Shown here one piece after another: positions 35,279 through 41,511 of a stretch of DNA of 64,000 nt; the first letter of the stretch is position 1; the number at the start of each line of letters is the position of its first letter. Made by a program: the position numbers and the translations under genes. The notes beneath the pieces are model-generated. The model saw only the letters and a program-made list of their open reading frames with translations. It was not told the origin of the DNA and searched no databases. Origin of the DNA: Pantoea agglomerans (lineage in GTDB: Bacteria; Pseudomonadota; Gammaproteobacteria; Enterobacterales; Enterobacteriaceae). The stretch is taken from the NCBI RefSeq assembly GCF_020149765.1, contig NZ_CP083808.1, positions 463,898 through 527,897 of the forward strand, read 5' to 3'.

Positions 35279-35686
35279 ATGACAGAGACCAATGCGACAG
35301 CACCAGACTCACAGAGTCGCCTGAAAGCAGGGAAGGAAAAGTTTGAAGAGGTCATGGGTTCTGACCCTCAGACTTTTATCGATCATTTTAAAGATATCGC
35401 ACCAGACTATGGAAATTACGTCCTTGAATGGGAGTTTGGCGGCCTCTATACACGCCCTGGTCTGGAGCTGAAAATCCGCGAGCTGGTGATTATCGCATCC
35501 TGCGCAACGCTGGGGCCAGCAGGAATACCTGCTGTTAAGATGCATATCGATGCGGCTCTCCGAGCAGGTGCGACGAAAACAGAAATCATTGAAGTTATCA
35601 TGCAGGTTTCGTTCAGTGCCGGCCTTCCAACAGCGATGGCTGCGCTGGAAGCAGCAAAAGAAGTGTTTAACAGCAAACAAGACTGA
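35279..35686 (+). CDS. Carboxymuconolactone decarboxylase family protein
   Basis: This 135-residue, all-alpha protein has the family core RELVIIASCATLGPAGIPAV then KMHIDAALRAGATKTEIIEV and a closing FSAGLPTAMAALEAA. It has the H-x-x-x-A-L-x-x-G-A-T-x-x-E-I pattern but no CXXC, so it is nearer the PcaC/YurZ branch than AhpD. It could be an antioxidant or a decarboxylase. Operator copy C lies in its promoter, tying it to the TetR regulon with the divergent reductases. Confidence 0.85.
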   Translation: MTETNATAPDSQSRLKAGKEKFEEVMGSDPQTFIDHFKDIAPDYGNYVLEWEFGGLYTRPGLELKIRELVIIASCATLGPAGIPAVKMHIDAALRAGATKTEIIEVIMQVSFSAGLPTAMAALEAAKEVFNSKQD

Positions 35687-35715
35687 TAAAAAAATGCCAG
35701 GATTTATTTCCTGGC
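35686..35715 (-). terminator. Terminator of the Fur-like gene
   Basis: GCCAGGA (35696-35702) pairs with TCCTGGC (35709-35715); the T-run lies on the minus strand. It lies 49 bases past the Fur-like stop and just past the CMD stop. Confidence 0.7.
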
Positions 35716-35763
35716 TAAATGGAACAAAATCCTGCTTAGACTCAGACAACGAAGAATAAAACA

Positions 35764-36201
35764 CTAATTTCTCGGGCATGAATCACCCATGCACGAAACA
35801 TAAATAATGACTTCCCGATCCTCTATTGTGGTATTGTGCTCACCGGCCAGTTTTGTAAACAAACATTCAATCCTTTTTTCGTACAAAGGAAAAATTGAAT
35901 TACATTTTGTACAAATGATGTGATCATGTCTTTTCCCTTCGGTTTTCTCAAAGACAGACAGACCACTTGGCATACGCTTACGCTGCAGATGATTTTCGTC
36001 ACATAAAATATTAATAAGACGATAAATGGTTGACTCGCTCATTCTGTCGCTGGTTTCATAGAACGCCTGAAAAATCTGACGAACTGACAATAACTCACCG
36101 GTTTTCTGGTTGAAGTAGGAAAGTATTTTATCAACGCGATCGGATTTTCTTTTAGCGCTTGTAAGTATTTTTTCTTTATTACGTTTAATGTACACAGCCA
36201 T
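35764..36201 (-). CDS. Fur-family metalloregulator
   Basis: This encodes 145 residues. The DNA-binding half contains DRVDKILSYFNQKTG, SVRQIFQAFYE and SESTIYRLINILCDE. The metal half has HDHIICTKCNSIFPLYEKRIE, with the HDH pair and the first CxxC, and ends YVSCMGDSC with a second cysteine pair, so a structural zinc and a regulatory site are both likely. It could be Fur, Zur or a plasmid-borne variant; the sequence does not decide. It is divergent from a second Fur-fold gene lacking these ligands. It may bind the box at 26867. Confidence 0.88.
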   Translation of the reverse strand: MAVYIKRNKEKILTSAKRKSDRVDKILSYFNQKTGELLSVRQIFQAFYETSDRMSESTIYRLINILCDENHLQRKRMPSGLSVFEKTEGKRHDHIICTKCNSIFPLYEKRIECLFTKLAGEHNTTIEDREVIIYVSCMGDSCPRN

Positions 36202-36417
36202 GCTCTCAGTTACGATATCTGATATTGTCAGCCGTTGTTAAAGATGAAGAAACCAGACATAAAAAGCATAAAAATATACACGCCTAGAAAGCAGATTTTT
36301 TGTAGCACCTTACAGCCTGGTTTTCTGCTGAAATCCTTCATAGCCTTGCTCCTGACGTTTATGCTTTTGTGCTAATGAAGCCTGTTTTCCCCTGTCAGGG
36401 GCAACCTAATGATTTAG

Positions 36418-36431
36418 ATCCTATCATCCCA
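36418..36431 (-). promoter_or_regulatory. GntR-type operator, copy 3
   Basis: The minus strand reads TGGGATGATAGGAT, one base different from copy 1. It faces the Fur-family gene. Confidence 0.55.
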
Positions 36432-36579
36432 CCTTTCGGCAGATCAAGCTATTAATTAATTTACAACTTCCCAAAGAATCAAAAGTTAAGCCACCAATAA
36501 AAACTATTAATATCAATAAATTATATTAATTACCCTTGGTTTTTAACCTTACACTCTGGAGGGTTGAACCCTCTAAAGG

Positions 36580-36593
36580 TAGGATGATAGGAT
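36580..36593 (+). promoter_or_regulatory. GntR-type operator, copy 4
   Basis: TAGGATGATAGGAT, identical to copy 1, lies 31 bases before the second Fur-fold gene. The two AGGAT halves are direct, not inverted, repeats nine bases apart, as known for NanR-type FadR proteins. Confidence 0.6.
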
Positions 36594-36623
36594 AACTGCA
36601 TCTATTCATTACGGGCATAAGCA

Positions 36624-37037
36624 ATGTATCCTGCAATCATTCTTAAAAGACGTGCATCAATGAATGAGCAGAAAATTCTGCAATTTCTCGATGAACATAC
36701 TAATGATTTTTATACAGTAGATTCACTGCATAAAAACATGAATAAACGTTATAGTATTTCAAGAGGAACAGTGGCAAGAATACTAAGAACGCTTGCAGCC
36801 AAAAATGAGGTCAGCAGAAAACCTGCTTTTGGCGGTAAAATTGTCTATCAGCGGACTGGTAAAAATATAAATTGTCGAATCGTCTGGGCTCATGAAAACC
36901 GTTCGCTATCGCTAAATGACAGTAGACTTGATAATATTATAAAAACTATCGCCCAGGAAAAAGGAGGCATTGCTATAGAGCATGAAATCACCATATATAT
37001 GATGCCAGCACCTTCATCTTGCTCCTTAGAAAGATAA
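36624..37037 (+). CDS. Fur-fold protein without metal ligands
   Basis: This encodes 137 residues; an alternative ATG at 36660 (MNEQKILQFLDEHTND) is equally possible, as neither has a clear ribosome site. The N-terminal half is a winged helix (YSISRGTVARILRTLAAKNE). The C-terminal half aligns with the neighbouring Fur protein: KNINCRIVWAHENRS where Fur has the HDH/CxxC stretch, then IEHEITIYMMPAPSSC where it has IEDREVIIYVSCMGDSC. The His pair and the first CxxC are gone. I read it as a metal-blind Fur paralogue. Copy 4 of the GntR-type site lies in its promoter. Confidence 0.65.
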   Translation: MYPAIILKRRASMNEQKILQFLDEHTNDFYTVDSLHKNMNKRYSISRGTVARILRTLAAKNEVSRKPAFGGKIVYQRTGKNINCRIVWAHENRSLSLNDSRLDNIIKTIAQEKGGIAIEHEITIYMMPAPSSCSLER

Positions 37038-37136
37038 TGTATATGTCAGATACCATGCGAAAAATGGGACTTACATTAATGAAATTTTGTCTAAAAAGAC
37101 AGAAGAGACGCTAAAAATATTGATGAGGAATTTTTT

Positions 37137-37811
37137 GTGAAAAAAGCTCGCACAGCTTTTCTTATTGAAAAGCTCAGGCATGAAATAATCGTCGGAAAGT
37201 GGCACATCGGGCAAAAAATTCCGGCCGAACATGAAATATCTCATCTTTATGATGTGGGTAGAAATACCGTTCGTGAAGCTATCAAAGCGCTTTCTTACTC
37301 TGGTTTGCTGGAGGTTCGTCAGGGCAGTGGGACGTTTGTAACTGGAAACGTTGATTTAAGCGCACTTGCTCATAAGATGACGGCAGGTGGACTGACCGAG
37401 CATTTTGAAATGCGGTGTCTCATCGAGTCTGAGGCAGCTAAACTCGCGGCCGAAAGAAGAACAGAAACAGATATAGCAAGGATCCGACAAAGCCTGATAC
37501 GACGAAAGAAATTTAATAGTACGGATTTCATTGAAAAAATAATTGAAAGCGACATGGAGTTTCATCAGGCAATTGCCATTGCATCACGTAATAACTCTCT
37601 TTTGATCCTTTATAAATTTTTCAGTTCGTCAGTCAGAAGTTATACTCTCGATGCTTTAGCTGTAGTTGATAAATTCGAACCAGATTCAGAATCTCATGAC
37701 AGGGTTTTTGATGCAATTATCAGGCAGGATCCTGCTGATGCTGAAAAAGCAGTTCAGGAAATTATAAACCCTTTAATCATGAAGCTATCGTCATCAGCCA
37801 GGCTTAATTGA
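37137..37811 (+). CDS. FadR-type GntR regulator (paralogue 2)
   Basis: This encodes 224 residues from a GTG start with GAGGA seven bases upstream. The recognition part VGRNTVREAIKALSYSGLL and wing EVRQGSGTFV are nearly the same as in the regulator at 32634. The FCD domain has LIESEAAKLAAERRT and DMEFHQAIAIASRNN. Two such paralogues within five kilobases, with four shared operator-like sites, suggest cross-regulation. Its base composition is AT-rich, like the genes around it. The ligand is unknown. Confidence 0.87.
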   Translation: MKKARTAFLIEKLRHEIIVGKWHIGQKIPAEHEISHLYDVGRNTVREAIKALSYSGLLEVRQGSGTFVTGNVDLSALAHKMTAGGLTEHFEMRCLIESEAAKLAAERRTETDIARIRQSLIRRKKFNSTDFIEKIIESDMEFHQAIAIASRNNSLLILYKFFSSSVRSYTLDALAVVDKFEPDSESHDRVFDAIIRQDPADAEKAVQEIINPLIMKLSSSARLN

Positions 37812-37918
37812 ATGAGGTTGCTTACCTGAATCATATAAGGTTTGCTGACACATGATCTAGTAATGAATTAAAAGCGAAACAATAACTAAAAATCATAAAA
37901 CTCTGCTTATGGTGCAAC

Positions 37919-38083
37919 ATGTCAACGCTGCTTGAACAATACTGTCATCTGACTATTAATTTTTATCTTATTCCTGAAAGCGAAATGCCTGCAGTATCAA
38001 AGCTATTATCTGTAATTCGGCAGGAATATCAGCAGCAATTAACGACTTATTCAATCGTATCATTACCAGAGCCCCCCTTCTGA
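37919..38083 (+). CDS. Small ORF ahead of the HisIE-like gene
   Basis: This encodes 54 residues (MSTLLEQYCHLTINFYLIPE and on to SLPEPPF). The order strand-helix-strand suggests a tiny ACT- or ferredoxin-like fold, but that is a guess. It has only a weak ribosome site. It is in the same direction as the HisIE-like and RidA-like genes, 54 bases before the first. It could be a leader peptide or a real subunit. Confidence 0.35.
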   Translation: MSTLLEQYCHLTINFYLIPESEMPAVSKLLSVIRQEYQQQLTTYSIVSLPEPPF

Positions 38084-38137
38084 ATAGAGACGACTCTTTC
38101 AAAAAATTCACAAGCTAAAATCAAGGATACTACTATT

Positions 38138-38701
38138 ATGTTTCCATTTGTTCCCGTTATTATCCAGCATCAGTCATCTGGTGAGATTCTGCTGTTGGCC
38201 TATCTAAGCAAAGGCGAGTGGCAGTCTTTACAGAAAGGTAAGATGCTGCGTTTTTACTTTAACGATGCCGAATGTAAATGGATGGCCGAAGATAACGGTA
38301 CCCGGCCGCTGACGTTTACAATGTCTGGTTATACGCAGGATATTTCTTCAGGCACCCTTCTGATTATGGCTGAGCCTGTTATCGGAAAAAATGCATCCTA
38401 TCTTAGTGCTTTCAGTGGCCTTTCTACAGAAACATCAGAATTGTATCGCCTTAACAGACTGGTACGCTATCATGTTAATGCCAGAAACGATGATGTGGAA
38501 GAGATTAAAAAGAGGTTTTCAAGCGGAAGCCTGAGCGCTTTTGAAAAAAAGCACGAGCACATTTTTTCTGAGATATCCGTTAATCTTACACCAGCCGAAA
38601 TCAGCGATACGTTTATCAGACATCTTATATTTCTTGCCAAAAGTGGCAATGACTTACTTAGCATGTTAAGTCATCTCAAAAAGGATCTGTATGAAATCTG
38701 A
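38138..38701 (+). CDS. Degenerate HisIE homologue (pseudo-enzyme)
   Basis: This 187-residue protein, with AAGGA upstream, aligns from end to end with the fused phosphoribosyl-AMP cyclohydrolase/ATP pyrophosphohydrolase. FVPVIIQHQSSGEILLLAYL corresponds to LLPVVVQHAVSGEVLMLGYM in HisI. HisI metal ligands are missing: the D-C-D-x-D stretch is YTQDISS, and both zinc cysteines are replaced (NASYLSA, AFSG). The HisE half keeps its helices and the E-x-x-D pair (AEISDTFIRHL) and ends KSGNDLLSMLSHLKKDL, but its first E-E-x-x-E helix is altered. Histidine biosynthesis is therefore unlikely. It overlaps the next gene by eleven bases. Role unknown; nucleotide binding or regulation is possible. Confidence 0.7.
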   Translation: MFPFVPVIIQHQSSGEILLLAYLSKGEWQSLQKGKMLRFYFNDAECKWMAEDNGTRPLTFTMSGYTQDISSGTLLIMAEPVIGKNASYLSAFSGLSTETSELYRLNRLVRYHVNARNDDVEEIKKRFSSGSLSAFEKKHEHIFSEISVNLTPAEISDTFIRHLIFLAKSGNDLLSMLSHLKKDLYEI

Positions 38702-39122
38702 TTCCGGCTGGACTCTTGATAACTTCATCAGGTGCATGGGGGATGCCGAGCTGCGCATCATGCCTTATTCACTCATGGGAAATTTTGTTTACATTCCGAA
38801 GATTACCGGAAACCTGAAGAGTATTGGCTTTGTTTTACGCCCGGAAGCGCAGTTTTATGTCTGCCTCGAACATCTGAAATTTACGCTCAGGAAGATTGGT
38901 TGCACTATGTCAGACTTAAGGATAATGAAATGCTATTATACCAGCAGTCGTCTGCTCCCTGGCTTTAAAAAAATATTTGCCCGGCTTTATCCTGATATCA
39001 ATGTCTACTGGGAGAATACCGGCGTGTCTGCCCTGCACCATAAGGAACAGGTAGTTGAACTGGCCTGTATCGTGTTTAAAGTAAACTCATGTCAGAACAG
39101 GTATGTCCATGCTGACAGATAG
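38691..39122 (+). CDS. Divergent RidA/YjgF-like protein
   Basis: This encodes 143 residues. The pattern follows RidA: PYSLMGNFVYIP near the start, then CLEHLKFTLRKIGCTMSDLR in place of L-E-N-I-x-x-x-L-x-x-A-G-x-x-x-x-D-V, then FKKIFARLYPDINV and a final VVELACIVFK. The catalytic Arg position of deaminating RidA (R-x-x-V in the last third) is not obvious, so imine hydrolysis is not assured. Its start lies inside the end of the HisIE-like gene, so the two are translated together. This association is new to me. Confidence 0.6.
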   Translation: MKSDSGWTLDNFIRCMGDAELRIMPYSLMGNFVYIPKITGNLKSIGFVLRPEAQFYVCLEHLKFTLRKIGCTMSDLRIMKCYYTSSRLLPGFKKIFARLYPDINVYWENTGVSALHHKEQVVELACIVFKVNSCQNRYVHADR

Positions 39123-39765
39123 CGGCATATGCCCTGTCTTGCTGTTCCAGCAAAGGGTTTCCGGTAGAGTTTCTTCTGACCCTCCTTGCTTGTAAACAAT
39201 AACAATGCCCGCGTTCAGTTTCCGCTATAAATTACTGGTGCAGCAGAGAAAGTCAGCAATCTTTGAAATTTCTTCAGTCCGGTTCATAGCGGCTCATATA
39301 AGCTTAAACAGGCTACGGGGGTGCGCGACAACAAAAAATGCGGCCGACGGTGCGTTATGCAATCCGATATGTGCTCCTGTCAGTGGGCCATATTTGATAT
39401 GAGGTCCAGAGGACAATAGCCGACCTGACTCAAGACGAAATGGCTCATATACGCTTCTCATGAAACCTTTTCAAATGATACTGAGGTGTCTGCTGGCTCC
39501 GCGGTGATTAAGAATCAACATGACTGGAAAACATCAGAGCACTGGAATTTTGTTAAACTCAATGAAGTATGCCAGTTCCGTTAACATCCTTATGACTTGC
39601 AACAGATTCTGGCGCAATAAGCGGCCTTACAACATGCTTTCAATTTCTTTTCAGGAGCATTTATAACTGAATGCTTTGAACTCTGGCTCTCTCAGGACTC
39701 GCCGGGGCATAAATTTTATCCAGTAGCACACTTGGAGCGGGGATTGACTTACCTGAAATGATAGA
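39123..39765. other. Non-coding or decayed stretch
   Basis: About 640 bases with only short frames broken by stops; no ribosome site or family is recognised. Its position beside an integrase fragment suggests leftovers of a mobile element. Confidence 0.4.
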
Positions 39766-40113
39766 TTGGAACATTTATCAAGCTCTGAACGGCAGGCCTT
39801 GCGTAAACCGCAAGGCAGCCTGTTTATTCTGTTAGCTGAGCTTCTGGCTGGCCGCGATAAACCTTTAGCGAATATCACTACCCGCGATGTTGCGCTTTTT
39901 CCGGAGAATTACATCACTGAGGGCAAACAGACCATGGCCGTTATCCTCAGGAGCGTGCTGAATGATATTTTTCTGGAAGCCATTGAGGCCAGAATTATCG
40001 AAAGAAACCCTTTCGAACCTACACGCACATCAGCGCCCAAAATACAGAAAAGCCGGCTCTCAATCGATGAATTTTGCAGACTGCTGTATGTCATGCGTGA
40101 GGCAAAGCCGTAA
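39766..40113 (+). pseudogene. Phage-type integrase fragment
   Basis: 115 codons are open. The part from GRDKPLANITTRDVA to FLEAIEARIIERNPF and RLSIDEFCRLLYVMRE matches the core-binding domain of lambda-family integrases (G-x-K-P-L-A-x-I-T-T-R-D-V, later N-P). The catalytic domain with the R-H-R-Y tetrad is missing, and the frame stops at 40113. No attachment-site repeat was found by eye. It marks an old integration event. Confidence 0.75.
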
Positions 40114-40273
40114 TTTTATAAAGCGATAGCCTGGACATAAGAACCTGTCGATGACCAAAAAGTACCTCGATTCCAGCGGAATAAACACGTGCTGGTATAA
40201 GCCATATGCATGTTTTCGGAAAATTTCGAGCAGGCGAAAATTTAACCTTGCAAATCATGCCGTTATAGATATG

Positions 40274-40303
40274 CTATATACAAACCATATACGTTTCATA
40301 TAG
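40274..40303. promoter_or_regulatory. TATA-rich inverted repeats before the ParD-like gene
   Basis: CTATAT (40274-40279) and ATATAG (40298-40303) are inverted, with CATATAC (40286-40292) between. This cluster lies seven bases before the start codon of the ParD-like protein, a usual place for antitoxin self-repression. Confidence 0.4.
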
Positions 40304-40310
40304 GCCAGCC

Positions 40311-40556
40311 ATGGGCATTGTTAAAATATCCGATCTGATGCATGAAAATCTCCGCGTCGCCAGCCAGGCGATGAGCCGCTCCATTAACGCGCAAGCCGAA
40401 CACTGGCTAAAGCTGGGCATGCTGGCGGAGCTTTATCCGCACTTTACCCAGCAGGAGCTGGCGCAGCTGCTGATCAGGGTAGAACTGGAGCACGGCAGCG
40501 ACCTGCGTCAGCTTATCTCCCCTGCCACACGCATTCCACAAGGAGAGGCACAGTGA
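40311..40556 (+). CDS. ParD-like protein
   Basis: This 81-residue protein begins MGIVKISDLMHENLRVASQAM, then SRSINAQAEHWLKLGMLAEL. This ribbon-helix-helix start is typical of ParD-like antitoxins. No ParE toxin follows. Instead its stop overlaps the GTG of a methionine aminopeptidase gene (GTGA). The same pair occurs in other enterobacteria, as I recall, so it is a stable unit and not an accident. It would bind its own promoter at the TATA-rich repeats. Confidence 0.8.
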   Translation: MGIVKISDLMHENLRVASQAMSRSINAQAEHWLKLGMLAELYPHFTQQELAQLLIRVELEHGSDLRQLISPATRIPQGEAQ

Positions 40557-41341
40557 AGAGAAGCGTAAAGATCCACACCCCGGAACAGATTGAGCTGGCG
40601 CGCGCGGCGGGTCACGCGGCGGCGCAGGTGCTTGCGATGATTGCGCCACACGTACAGCCAGGCGTCACAACGGAAGAGCTGGATGATATCTGCCACGACT
40701 TCATCATTAACGAGCTGAAGGTGATCCCCGCCAACATCGGCTATCAGGGCTATACGCGCACCACCTGCACCTCGGTGAACCATGTGGTGTGTCACGGCAT
40801 TCCCTCGGCGAAAAAGCTAAAAAAAGGGGACATCATCAATATTGATATCGGCATTATCAAAGATGGCTGGTACGGCGATACCAGCCGCATGTACTTTGTT
40901 GGCGAACCTTCGGTGCGTGCGCGGCGGCTGGTGGACATCACTTATCAGTCACTGGTCGCCGGGCTTCACGCCGTGAAGCCCGGCGCAACGCTAGGCGATA
41001 TCGGCGCGGCAATTCAGCGCGTCGCGGAGGGCGCCGGCTTTTCCGTCGTGCGCGACTATTGTGGTCACGGCGTCGGGCAGATCTACCATGACGAGCCGCA
41101 GGTCCTGCATTACGGCACGCCAGGGGAAGGACTGGCGCTTCAGCCAGGCATGATCTTCACTATTGAGCCGATGATCAACGCCGGTAAAGCTGGCACCAGC
41201 GTGCTTTCGGACGGCTGGACGGTGGTCACCAAAGATCGCTCGCTCTCGGCACAGTGGGAGCATACCCTGGCCGTGACGGACAGCGGATTCGATCTGCTGA
41301 CGCCCTGGCCAGACGGCCTTGGTGGCTATCCGGCGATTTAA
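40553..41341 (+). CDS. map: Type I methionine aminopeptidase (second copy type)
   Basis: This encodes 262 residues from a GTG after AAGGAGAGG. It removes the initiator Met from new proteins. Metal ligands are visible: Asp in INIDIGIIKDGWYGDTSRMY (two Asp), His in YCGHGVGQIYHDEPQV, Glu in FTIEPMIN and Glu in SAQWEHTLAVT; the His in NHVVCHGIPS is the catalytic outer His. Every residue is in place, so it should be active. It is unlike the chromosomal rpsB-linked copy in its context and is paired with a ParD-like gene. Confidence 0.93.
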   Translation: MKRSVKIHTPEQIELARAAGHAAAQVLAMIAPHVQPGVTTEELDDICHDFIINELKVIPANIGYQGYTRTTCTSVNHVVCHGIPSAKKLKKGDIINIDIGIIKDGWYGDTSRMYFVGEPSVRARRLVDITYQSLVAGLHAVKPGATLGDIGAAIQRVAEGAGFSVVRDYCGHGVGQIYHDEPQVLHYGTPGEGLALQPGMIFTIEPMINAGKAGTSVLSDGWTVVTKDRSLSAQWEHTLAVTDSGFDLLTPWPDGLGGYPAI

Positions 41342-41477
41342 TGCATCGACGACATTCTGCTTTAAGCCAGTGCTGCGCTGCACCATGAGATATCAGGCAA
41401 AGCCCTTTCTCGCGCAGCGCTGGAAAAAATATTCAGTTTTTTCATCGCATTAGAAAATGGCACACATCTTGCTCAAC

Positions 41478-41507
41478 GAATTCCATCTTGTATACCAGTT
41501 GGAATTC
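41478..41507. promoter_or_regulatory. Inverted repeat with GntR-type core ahead of the urea operon
   Basis: GAATTCCA (41478-41485) and TGGAATTC (41500-41507) are exact complements. The centre holds TTGTATACCA (41488-41497), similar to the TTGTATACAA sites of FCD-type GntR proteins. It lies just before the first urea gene and is the likely target of the regulator at 46938. Confidence 0.5.
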
Positions 41508-41511
41508 AATC

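Larger units (their letters stand above)
36202..36623. promoter_or_regulatory. Regulator-rich spacer between two Fur-fold genes
   Basis: This 422-base AT-rich spacer contains two GntR-type sites (36418-36431 on the minus strand and 36580-36593 on the plus strand), an inverted repeat CCCCTG-T-CAGGGG near 36390-36402, and a palindrome GAGGGTT-G-AACCCTC at 36559-36573. Sites for several regulators thus lie together. Confidence 0.5.

Noticed and set aside
39205..39402. 65-codon frame near the integrase fragment
   Set aside because: No ribosome site, no similarity, and the surrounding stretch is broken by stops.
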